8,308 nt of DNA, taken from assembly GCA_030613705.1 (NCBI GenBank), contig JAUWLJ010000078.1:1-8308 (forward strand), in the 5' to 3' direction. The notes below the pieces were generated by a model. That model made no database searches. It was not told the DNA's origin and worked only from the letters and a program-made list of their open reading frames with translations. Both the position numbers and the translations under genes were made by a program. Each line of letters starts with the position of its first letter. The first letter of the stretch is position 1. Shown piece by piece: positions 1-6,088 of this stretch. The DNA is from Chloroflexota bacterium (GTDB lineage: Bacteria > Chloroflexota > Anaerolineae > Anaerolineales > UBA4823).

Positions 1-2
1 TG

Positions 3-152
3 TATGTGGAGAGGCGGTTCTCAGAGGAGACAGCCCATCTGATCAAAGGGACTCGCATCTGGTTGACCAACAGGCTCGAGCACAGCGCGCTGCGCATGGC
101 GGGGGAAGACCTGCTCGACCATCTATTAGGAATGCTGAAGGGAGAGGTATAA
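3..152 (+). CDS. C-terminal fragment of an unrecognised protein
   Basis: An open frame runs in from the left edge and stops at TAA 150-152, giving the last 49 residues of a protein that begins outside the window. The fragment is charged and leucine-rich, probably helical, and contains the segment LTNRLEHSALRMAGEDLLDH followed by a short Lys/Glu end. I do not recognise the family. It converges with the cooC pseudogene on the opposite strand, about 250 bases away. Codon use looks normal for a GC-balanced genome and no other frame is open across this stretch, which supports real coding. No function can be assigned from this fragment. Confidence 0.55.
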   Translation, partial: YVERRFSEETAHLIKGTRIWLTNRLEHSALRMAGEDLLDHLLGMLKGEV

Positions 153-323
153 CGACAGGTTGACAATAAGTGCTAACTCATGAAGAGGGGGGCAGTCCGG
201 TGGCGCAGCTCAGCTTCAGAAATCATATTTCCTATTCCAAACCTTGCACATTCACCCGTATCCTTGCGGGAGGTTTTTCAGCGAGGTTTATACCCACTCC
301 TGTGCAGCCTGTCCCTCATTCGT
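153..323. other. Intergenic stretch with no recognisable gene
   Basis: The overlapping open frames here are short, mutually inconsistent and lack a ribosome binding site. A TTGACA hexamer at 160-165 has no matching -10 element at the right distance. I see nothing that can be named before the GC-rich repeats begin near 324. Confidence 0.5.
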
Positions 324-418
324 TTGCGGGGCTCCCGCCGGGAGGGCTCCTGCGGGAACCTGTCCCGGGGAACCGGGAGATCTCCTACGGGGAGAGCTCT
401 TATGGGGAGTTATCCCCA
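324..418. repeat. GC-rich array of short palindromic ~15-bp repeats
   Basis: The stretch is built from imperfect units of the form GGGAG-NN-CTCYT. Three consecutive units keep an exact 15-base period: CGGGAGATCTCCTAC at 374, GGGGAGAGCTCTTAT at 389 and GGGGAGTTATCCCCA at 404. Related units occur earlier, CGGGAGGGCTCCTGC at 339 and a GGGAACCTGTCCC segment at 354. Most units are self-complementary, for example GGAGATCTCC and CTCCCGCCGGGAG, so the array could form several small hairpins. It overlaps the 3' end of the cooC relic and supplies its final codons and stop. It resembles dispersed intergenic palindromic repeats. A second stretch of similar composition lies at about 7984-8050. A role as a transcription terminator is possible, but no T-tract follows on either strand. 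Confidence 0.7.
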
Positions 419-1008
419 TTAACCTTCTTATCAAACTTCTTGGCGATCCTGACATATTCCCTGGACTGCACGAAATTTATCAGGTTCTCGATCAAATGGT
501 GGATGACTTCTTCCATCCCTTCAGACATCTTGGCGTAGTATTCTTTTAGGTCATCTCCCAGCTCAACCAACCGCCGGCCGCTAAACTCGAAATCCATCAG
601 GTCGGTGTCGGATGGCACTGTACCAAGCAAGGGAATCGGCAGCTGTTGAATGGCTTTATCCAGCGCCGGGGGCATATCCCCTTTGAGCCGGTTGACGATC
701 AAATAAGCGTTTTCAACCCGGATATCGAGCTCGTTGCGTAAATCAGTGATGCGCTGGGTTGCGACCAGGCCTCTCTGGGTGTGGGATCGGTCACGATCAA
801 AAGATGGTCAAGGTCGCGCGATGTACGGCGGCTGAGATGCTCCATGCCCGCTTGGTTGACGATCACTACGTAGCGGAAATTTTTGCTGATGCTGTCCACA
901 ACGTCTACCAGGTAGTGGTTGACCGCACAGCACATGGTAGGTCCAGCTCAGGATCGTAAAATTCCGCAGTTCTCCTTCAAGTTGACCGCCGAGAGCCGCG
1001 ATTTCCAT
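400..1008 (-). pseudogene. cooC: Decayed CooC-type nickel-insertion ATPase (CO dehydrogenase maturation)
   Basis: Three minus-strand reading frames together spell the C-terminal two thirds of a CooC/MinD-like P-loop ATPase, the family that helps insert nickel into carbon monoxide dehydrogenase. Segment one (about 1008-960) reads GGQLEGELR and then, in another frame, FYDPELDL. Segment two (about 945-777) reads CAVNHYLVDVVDS and AGMEHLSRRTSRDLDHLLIV, the most conserved part of the family. Segment three (about 779-400) reads QRGLVATQRITDLRNELDI, then IVNRLKGDMP, LLGTVPSDTDLMDFEFSGR and a charged helical end. Frame changes fall near 970, near 945 (with apparent loss of several residues before CAVNH) and at about 771-779. 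The N-terminal ~90 residues with the Walker A loop are absent; upstream of about 1008 the sequence is AT-rich and unrelated. The stop lies inside the GC-rich repeat array, so the last residues (VNGDNSP) are probably not original. It is very likely non-functional. Sequencing error could explain one shift, but not the missing ATP-binding end. Confidence 0.8.
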
Positions 1009-1288
1009 ACAACAAATTCATATCTCGCAAAAGAAGTTTCACCTTTCCCTATAACTCATCATCTTTTCCTTTCAATTTTATTTGGATATTTTTGGACCAA
1101 ATTAATTTCAATCGGATATTTAATCTGCTACAATGAAATTGGATTAATTCCAGGACTGCTCGATCCGATTCGATTAGGCAGTGAGCTGGAATACGGAATT
1201 TAAGGAATCCTGATTGACAAGCGGAATCGCTCCTTTCTCCCGGGAGGACGAAGGATCTGACTGCGATATTTGAAGTTGAAAAAAGCTC
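1009..1288. other. Gene-free leader upstream of the protease
   Basis: This roughly 280-base stretch separates the truncated start of the cooC relic from the protease. The first half is AT-rich and holds no recognisable protein on either strand. A TACAAT at 1129-1134 could be a -10 box, but only a poor -35 match (TTTCAA, 1106-1111) lies 17 bases before it. The second half turns GC-richer and carries the palindrome listed separately. Confidence 0.5.
1231..1255. repeat. Palindrome CTCCCGGGAG in the protease leader
   Basis: A perfect 10-base palindrome (1237-1246) is flanked by partly complementary arms, CCTTT to the left and GAAGG to the right, so a longer bulged hairpin is possible. It ends about 45 bases before the protease start codon. 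No T-tract follows, so it is not a standard terminator. It could be an operator, an mRNA leader hairpin, or another member of the GGGAG/CTCCC repeat family seen at 324-418. Confidence 0.4.
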
Positions 1289-1290
1289 TT

Positions 1291-1297
1291 GGAGGGG
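1291..1297 (+). promoter_or_regulatory. Ribosome binding site that sets the protease start
   Basis: GGAGGGG lies three bases before ATG 1301 (five bases from the GGAGG core). The frame also stays open to a TTG at 1289, but that codon sits just before this site and cannot use it, so ATG 1301 is the better start. The resulting N-terminus, MANKIFLILCLVLL, is a standard signal peptide. Confidence 0.8.
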
Positions 1298-1300
1298 AAC

Positions 1301-4300
1301 ATGGCGAACAAAATATTCCTGATATTATGCCTGGTATTGCTTACATTTTTCCCGGCAACCTCCACACTAGCACAAAGCCCTACACAATCAGAGAAAAAAT
1401 TGGAAGAACTTCCACCTCATGTACCTGGTGAAGTGCTGATCCGTTTTACACCGGGAATAACGCCACCCCAAGCTGCGAACAGAATGGCTGAAATGGGTGT
1501 GGTCCACAAAAAAACACTGCCTGCTATCGGAGTGCAGCTGGTTGCACTGCCCCAGGGTTTATCAGTCCAGCAAGCAGTAGATCGCTTCAGCCAGCGACCG
1601 GGGATTGAATTTGCTGAACCAAACTATATTCTAAGTGCTCAGGCTCCCACCGAAATAATCGTTGATGAATATGATCAATGGGCTCTTGATAAGATCGCCG
1701 CGCCATCTGCCTGGTCTACGTTTGGTGCAGACCCGTTCAAGCCGCTGCTAGCGATCGTTGATACCGGCATTACCCCGAACCATCCTGATCTGTCCAACAA
1801 TGTGTGGGAAAATCCTGGCGAGATTGGCTTGGATGATCTGGGAGCTGACAAACGCTCTAATGGGTTGGATGATGATGGCAATGGCTATATCGATGATTGG
1901 CAGGGCTGGGATTTTGTTAATAATGATAATGACCCGCTTGACGACCAGATGCACGGCACTGCAGTATCCGGCGTAGCCGCGGCAGAGAATAACGGGATTG
2001 GCATCGCTGGGGTATGCCCCTGGTGCCAGCTGGTCGGGGTGAAGGTTTTGGATTCAACCGGGAGTGGCAGTTTGGATATTGTCGCAGATGGGATCCTCTA
2101 TGCGGCCCAATCAGGCGCGAAAGTAATCAATTTAAGCCTGGGTGCAACCGCAACTGCAGACACCTTGGGTCTTGCGGTAGCTGATGCCTGGACTGCAGGC
2201 GCAGTTGTCGTGGCTGCTGCTGGTAACAATGGTATCAAGACCTTGTTTTATCCGGCCGCCTATCCAGAAGCGATGGCGGTTGCTTCCACTGGTGAAGAAG
2301 ATTATCATTCCTGCTTCTCGAATTACTCCCCGGAGTTTATCTCTGTATCTGCACCTGGGGAAGGGGTCGTTGTGGCCGATATCACCAACCAGGATAACGG
2401 GTACGGATACTACAACGGCACTTCGCTTTCCGCGCCGCATGTCACCGGCCTGGCCGGGCTGCTCTTCTCCCAGGATCCAAACCGCACCAATCTTGAAGTG
2501 AGGGCGATTATCGAAGACAGTGCGGTCGATCTCGGCCCACCTGGATTTGATGATGCTTTCGGGCACGGGCGAATCGACGCCCTGCGGGCGGTAAACGCGG
2601 ACTTTTCTCCAACCACCCCGCCGGATGGTCTCTTCTCAGCCGACGACACTGCAACCGGTTACGCGCATGCGCGCAAGCTGGTGCGGGTGCAGGGTGATCC
2701 TGACACCCTGCACATGATCTGGCACACGAAAGAGCAGGGGCCTAATTACCGCATCCGTTACGCAAATTCAACTGACGACGGCGCAACCTGGAACCTGCAG
2801 GAAGATGTTTTCAGCAGCCCAAATGAGACTTATCACCCAGCCCTGGCGACCGACGGCCAATACCTGTTCGCCGCTATACCCAGCAAAACAGGACCCGAGG
2901 CAAACACATACTATCAAATATTATTCACCCGCAAGCAGCTGCCGGATGGCGACTGGGAGACCGCGGTACCCATCATGGGCGGCACCTATCACACTGTTCG
3001 ACCGGACCTCTTCCTGGACCCAACCAACGGGCGCCTGCATGTAATCGCCTCCAGCCTGGATCACGTCCCGGAAGGCACCTCGGATCTCTACTACATCGCT
3101 TCCGGGGATCAGGGTGCCAGCTGGGAAAATATTAATATTTTCAACCCATCTGGAACAACCTCGAAAACGCGCTATGCCACCCTGCATGCCCATGGGCAGA
3201 ATATATATGTTGTCAGCCGGACGGTTACAAACCTGGCGAATATCTTTTTTTACTACTACATGTACACAAGCGAATCCACAGATGGCGGCGTAACCTGGAG
3301 CACTGGAAATCAGATTTCGTCTTACATGGCGCTAACCTCCGCCGAGTATGGCATTTCATTGGCGGGAGTCGGCGATCGCATGTACATGGGATACGAAGTT
3401 GGTACAAACATGTATTTCCGCCGCAACGATGGTGATGGGTGGGGCGGTCTTAATGATAGCTATTTAGAGCTTGAAACAGGCTACTCAGAATCTGATCCTG
3501 CAAATCCGCTTAATTCGATCGTCTATAGCTATAAATGGCCTACCATCACCCAGGCGGAGGACGGCCAGGCCTGGCTGATGTACGAGGAGCATGAAGAGTC
3601 AGCGCTGTACGGTGTGCAGCACAAGAAGCAGTACATGCGCCATTATGATGGCAGCAACTGGTCAGAGCCAGTGAGCATGGGGAGCGGAACCTTCGCCAAC
3701 TTCAAACTCGGCACCAGCAATGACCGTGTTGAGTGGGTGATGACACAGTGCAATGGTGCCCCATTTTTGATTGAATATGATTGGGCTACCGTTGAGGTTC
3801 AACCACCCTCACCCACATCTCACCACATTCCCCTGGTCCCAGGCTGGAACCTGGTATCCTTCAATCTCCAGCCAGCGGACACTTCCATCGATGGGGTGCT
3901 TGCCTCTATTGCCGGCAGCTACGACCGGGTCTATGCCTGGGACGGGGCTACCCAGACCTGGCAGCAGCATGACCCGGCTGCACCAGCTTACAGCAATACG
4001 CTCCAAAACTTGGATGAGACCCACGGATTCTGGATCCATATCACTTTTCCAGTCATCTTAACGGTTAATGGCACCCCACCGGCAACGTCTGATATTCCCT
4101 TGTACTCAAATGGGGGCGGGTGGAATTTAGTCGGTTATCCTGCAAATATCTCCCGAGATCTACCTGGTGCTCTTCAAGATCATGGTGTGGGTACAGATTT
4201 TTCAATGGTCTATGCGTACGATGCCAACGATTCAAGTGATCCCTGGAAGCTGTTCGATCTGGGTGCACCCCCGTTTTCGAACGATTTAACTGCGATGAGC

Positions 4301-4369
4301 CCCGGCCTGGGGTATTGGATCACCGCCATATCAGACCAAACCTGGAATGTGGAATATACCGATCCTTAG
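1301..4369 (+). CDS. Secreted subtilisin-like (S8) protease with Asp-box region and two GWNLVS domains
   Basis: This is a 1022-residue exported serine endopeptidase. Residues 1-24 form a signal peptide (cleavage near STLA/Q). Residues 40-111 (PGEVLIRF to FAEPNYIL) match the fervidolysin-type inhibitory propeptide. The S8 domain spans about 125-428, with catalytic Asp154 (AIVDTGI), His218 (MHGTAVSG), Ser375 (NGTSLSAPH) and oxyanion-hole Asn309 (AAAGNNG). An Asp/Gly-rich insert near 172-206 (GLDDDGNGYIDD) is probably a calcium loop. Cys239 and Cys242 form a CPWC pair. Residues about 440-830 contain three Asp-boxes, STDDGATW (490), SGDQGASW (601) and STDGGVTW (659), typical of sialidase-like beta-propellers, although no sialidase catalytic set is evident. 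Two tandem C-terminal domains begin at PGWNLVSF (847) and GGWNLVGYP (939), each ending in a G-(F/Y)-W-I segment. The protein is probably made as a zymogen and cleaves extracellular proteins; the C-terminal parts probably bind ligand or the cell surface. No membrane anchor is seen. Its substrate is unknown. Confidence 0.93.
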   Translation: MANKIFLILCLVLLTFFPATSTLAQSPTQSEKKLEELPPHVPGEVLIRFTPGITPPQAANRMAEMGVVHKKTLPAIGVQLVALPQGLSVQQAVDRFSQRPGIEFAEPNYILSAQAPTEIIVDEYDQWALDKIAAPSAWSTFGADPFKPLLAIVDTGITPNHPDLSNNVWENPGEIGLDDLGADKRSNGLDDDGNGYIDDWQGWDFVNNDNDPLDDQMHGTAVSGVAAAENNGIGIAGVCPWCQLVGVKVLDSTGSGSLDIVADGILYAAQSGAKVINLSLGATATADTLGLAVADAWTAGAVVVAAAGNNGIKTLFYPAAYPEAMAVASTGEEDYHSCFSNYSPEFISVSAPGEGVVVADITNQDNGYGYYNGTSLSAPHVTGLAGLLFSQDPNRTNLEVRAIIEDSAVDLGPPGFDDAFGHGRIDALRAVNADFSPTTPPDGLFSADDTATGYAHARKLVRVQGDPDTLHMIWHTKEQGPNYRIRYANSTDDGATWNLQEDVFSSPNETYHPALATDGQYLFAAIPSKTGPEANTYYQILFTRKQLPDGDWETAVPIMGGTYHTVRPDLFLDPTNGRLHVIASSLDHVPEGTSDLYYIASGDQGASWENINIFNPSGTTSKTRYATLHAHGQNIYVVSRTVTNLANIFFYYYMYTSESTDGGVTWSTGNQISSYMALTSAEYGISLAGVGDRMYMGYEVGTNMYFRRNDGDGWGGLNDSYLELETGYSESDPANPLNSIVYSYKWPTITQAEDGQAWLMYEEHEESALYGVQHKKQYMRHYDGSNWSEPVSMGSGTFANFKLGTSNDRVEWVMTQCNGAPFLIEYDWATVEVQPPSPTSHHIPLVPGWNLVSFNLQPADTSIDGVLASIAGSYDRVYAWDGATQTWQQHDPAAPAYSNTLQNLDETHGFWIHITFPVILTVNGTPPATSDIPLYSNGGGWNLVGYPANISRDLPGALQDHGVGTDFSMVYAYDANDSSDPWKLFDLGAPPFSNDLTAMSPGLGYWITAISDQTWNVEYTDP

Positions 4370-4664
4370 CAGGTTCCAAACCACTTACTCAAATCTAATA
4401 TATTCTCTGAGGAACCTAATGTTTAGGAAGTGTGTTTTTATTATTGGACATTTTTATTTGCTTAATGCTATAGTGTTACCAATGTTGTCCTCCTCGCAAT
4501 CAAAGATTAGGTCCGATTCTTTTTTTGAGCATCGAGATTTCATTTCTCCCGAGAAATGAATTTGAAGGAATGCATTAGAGGGTGAAAACAATCTAACCGA
4601 AGTTTCTTATTGAATTGCAATTAAAAAGTACCACCAATATGGGGAGTTTGGTATGTCAAAATGA
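4370..4664. other. AT-rich intergenic region after the protease
   Basis: No intact gene is visible. The region contains a weak hairpin (CCTAA-TGT-TTAGG, 4415-4427) with a T-run at 4435-4439, which could be a poor protease terminator. A T-run at 4520-4526 follows no strong stem. A perfect inverted repeat (4539-4560) and a 10-base palindrome, AATTGCAATT (4613-4622), are also present. A possible promoter pair, TTGGAC 4444-4449 and TATAGT 4469-4474, has an over-long 19-base spacer. Confidence 0.45.
4539..4560. repeat. Perfect 10-bp inverted repeat
   Basis: TTCATTTCTC is followed by CC and then its exact reverse complement GAGAAATGAA. As RNA it would form a 9-bp stem with a four-base loop. Only three T residues follow on the plus strand and an A-rich tract lies on the other side, so it is a poor intrinsic terminator. 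It may be an operator for the downstream operon or an mRNA-end stabiliser of the protease transcript. Confidence 0.5.
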
Positions 4665-4727
4665 TTTTCTTCTTGGGTCAAAGTGATAGCTGCCCATACC
4701 TGGCAGGTGGAATATCAAAGTCTATAA
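4665..4727 (+). pseudogene. Relic of a GWNLVS-type domain C-terminus
   Basis: In one frame this stretch reads FSSWVKVIAAHTWQVEYQSL and a stop. It lines up with the end of the protease's last domain, which reads YWITAISDQTWNVEYTDP and a stop. The shared features are an aromatic W-V/I segment, a turn, then TWxVEY and a few residues before the stop. A TGA at 4662 closes the frame just upstream, and nothing further upstream is clearly alignable, so only a decayed tail remains. It suggests a second protein with this domain once lay here, or that the protease end was duplicated. The match is short (about 15 residues), so chance cannot be fully excluded. Confidence 0.5.
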
Positions 4728-4763
4728 GAGTCTAACTGGACATCAGATAATGTACATATCATT

Positions 4764-4767
4764 GGAG
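4764..4767 (+). promoter_or_regulatory. Ribosome binding site supporting a TTG start
   Basis: GGAG is placed five bases before TTG 4773. The next in-frame candidates lie inside or beyond the signal-peptide hydrophobic core, so TTG is the likely initiator. A TTG start suggests modest translation. Confidence 0.6.
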
Positions 4768-4772
4768 ATAAA

Positions 4773-5621
4773 TTGAAGGAAAACGTGCTTAGAAGTGTTC
4801 GATCAATAAGATCGGTAAAATTCTTCATTTTTATATTGGTACTCCTGTGTGTAAGCAATCTGTTTTTGTATTCCTCTTCCCGGGCTTTTCCTGTATTGCC
4901 CTCCAGCTTCTACGGCACGGTCCAGGTGGATGGCGCGAATGTACAACCCGGCACAAGTATTAAGGCAATGATCTCAAATCAAGTTTTTGCTGAGAGCAAA
5001 ACGATAATGTACGAGGGAAAATCTGTCTGCAGTTTGACTATTCCGGGAGATGATAACGACACCAGCGAGTTAGATGGAGGCCAGGAAGGAGATCAGATAA
5101 TCTTCGAAATTGGAGGGGTAGCCGCCGATCAAACTGGCGAGTGGCACAGTGGTACAAACGTCGAATTAAACCTGACAGCTTCATCCTTACCAGGCCAGGT
5201 TGAATCCGGGGGTCCTACACCACCCACACCCTCAGAGGATCAACCTGCAGATACTCCGCTCCCCAACAATCCGACTGCACCAGCTCAGGCTGAAATATCA
5301 AACAGTTCACTTCATACTGCAACTATCGTCCCATCATCCTCAATACAAGCAGATAATGAAATTAACACCCCAAACCAGATCGAACAATCCATGTTTGAAA
5401 CTGCAGTATTTGAAGAAGAACAACAACTGACAATATCCACTGAGGAACCACTGATTTCACAAACAAATATCGCAAATGTTGAACTCCCGGTGACGATAAC
5501 CGATGAGAATTCCCCAAGAAGGTTGCTTTCTTTTGTATCGCCCATTGCATTACTGCTCGGTATTGGCGCGATTGTTATTTTCATTGGGGTCATATTGTGG
5601 ATTCGGGCAAATTGGATGTGA
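4773..5621 (+). CDS. Exported FYGT-domain protein with stalk and C-terminal membrane anchor
   Basis: This 282-residue protein starts with a basic N-region and a hydrophobic signal segment (residues 16-36, likely cleavage at SSSRA/F near 38). Residues 43-136 are the conserved domain shared with the next three genes: PSSFYGTVQVDG, a GTSIKA strand, an IPGDD turn, a Gly-Gly-Gln-Glu-Gly loop, IGGVAADQTGEWHSGTNVEL and NLTA. Similar 'FYGT' beta-sandwich domains are familiar to me from archaeal and Chloroflexota surface proteins, but I cannot name a curated family. Residues about 137-245 are a Pro/Thr/Ser/Asn-rich low-complexity stalk. SPRR precedes a transmembrane helix at about 255-278 (LLSFVSPIALLLGIGAIVIF and onward), ending in RANWM. 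The protein is probably anchored in the membrane with the FYGT domain outside. It is first in a run of paralogues; the next start lies three bases after its stop, so the two are probably co-transcribed and perhaps translationally coupled. The ligand is unknown. Confidence 0.85.
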   Translation: MKENVLRSVRSIRSVKFFIFILVLLCVSNLFLYSSSRAFPVLPSSFYGTVQVDGANVQPGTSIKAMISNQVFAESKTIMYEGKSVCSLTIPGDDNDTSELDGGQEGDQIIFEIGGVAADQTGEWHSGTNVELNLTASSLPGQVESGGPTPPTPSEDQPADTPLPNNPTAPAQAEISNSSLHTATIVPSSSIQADNEINTPNQIEQSMFETAVFEEEQQLTISTEEPLISQTNIANVELPVTITDENSPRRLLSFVSPIALLLGIGAIVIFIGVILWIRANWM

Positions 5622-5624
5622 TTA

Positions 5625-6053
5625 ATGTTGAAGAAAAAAAATATCTTGCTCGGTAATTTGGCTATAGTCGTTCTAAGTTTTTTAATCGTTGGGAAGGGAT
5701 TTGCGGAACCTCCCCCGATGCCTTCAAGTTTTTATGGTACTGTCAAAGCCAATGGATCGAATGTGCCTTTATCCACAAAGGTAGCTGCCTGGATAGATGG
5801 CGTCAAATATGCTGAGACATCCGTTATTGAATTTAACGGCGATACGGTATATAACCTAGATGTACCAGGTGACAATTCTGGAACACCCGAAATCGAGGGA
5901 GGCAAACCAGGGGAGCTGATTACGTTTAGTATCAATAATGATTTCACCAGTCAAACAGGCACCTGGCAAAGTGGGACTAATACTGAATTGAATTTATCAG
6001 TCAGTCAAGTTGTTGGAAGTTTTAAACTATACATTCCGAATATCTATAAATAA
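5625..6053 (+). CDS. Small secreted single FYGT-domain protein with LYIPNIYK tail
   Basis: This 142-residue protein has a strongly basic N-terminus (MLKKKN), a signal peptide cleaved near GFA/E (residue 27), and one FYGT domain at residues 33-126 (PSSFYGTVKANG, AAWIDGVKYAET, VPGDNSGTPEIEGGKPGELI, TGTWQSGTNTELNLSV). There is no stalk, repeat or membrane helix; the domain is followed only by a 16-residue tail ending LYIPNIYK. This tail resembles the end of the next-but-longer paralogue (IFMPVIN). The start lies three bases after the preceding stop and lacks a strong ribosome binding site, which fits translational coupling. It is the minimal form of the family and may be a soluble or surface-assembled unit. 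Exact function unknown. Confidence 0.85.
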   Translation: MLKKKNILLGNLAIVVLSFLIVGKGFAEPPPMPSSFYGTVKANGSNVPLSTKVAAWIDGVKYAETSVIEFNGDTVYNLDVPGDNSGTPEIEGGKPGELITFSINNDFTSQTGTWQSGTNTELNLSVSQVVGSFKLYIPNIYK

Positions 6054-6088
6054 TTTGCTCAATTGATAACAAGTTGGGGATTATGGGC

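Noticed and set aside
160..188. TTGACA as a promoter -35 box
   Set aside because: No -10-like hexamer lies 16-18 bases downstream (the place is AAGAGG).
324..418. CRISPR array
   Set aside because: The units are about 15 bases with no unique spacers of regular length, and no cas-like genes are nearby.
170..549. Three overlapping plus-strand open frames of 80-122 codons
   Set aside because: They run through the palindromic array and antisense to the cooC relic, have no ribosome binding site and no recognisable protein features.
1106..1134. Promoter for the protease with TACAAT as -10
   Set aside because: The -10 is good, but the -35 (TTTCAA) matches only three of six bases and the start codon is about 165 bases away, so it stays a guess.
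1213..1240. TTGACA at 1213-1218 as a protease promoter
   Set aside because: The expected -10 position falls in a C-rich stretch with no TATAAT-like sequence.
2132..2566. 144-codon minus-strand open frame inside the protease
   Set aside because: It is antisense to the catalytic domain, which is clearly the coding strand; the antisense protein has no recognisable features.
4415..4439. Intrinsic terminator for the protease
   Set aside because: The CCTAA/TTAGG stem is only five mostly A-T pairs and the T-run starts seven bases later, so it is too weak to call.
4347..4559. 70-codon plus-strand open frame after the protease
   Set aside because: It overlaps the protease end in another frame, has no ribosome binding site and ends in the inverted repeat; the sequence looks non-coding.
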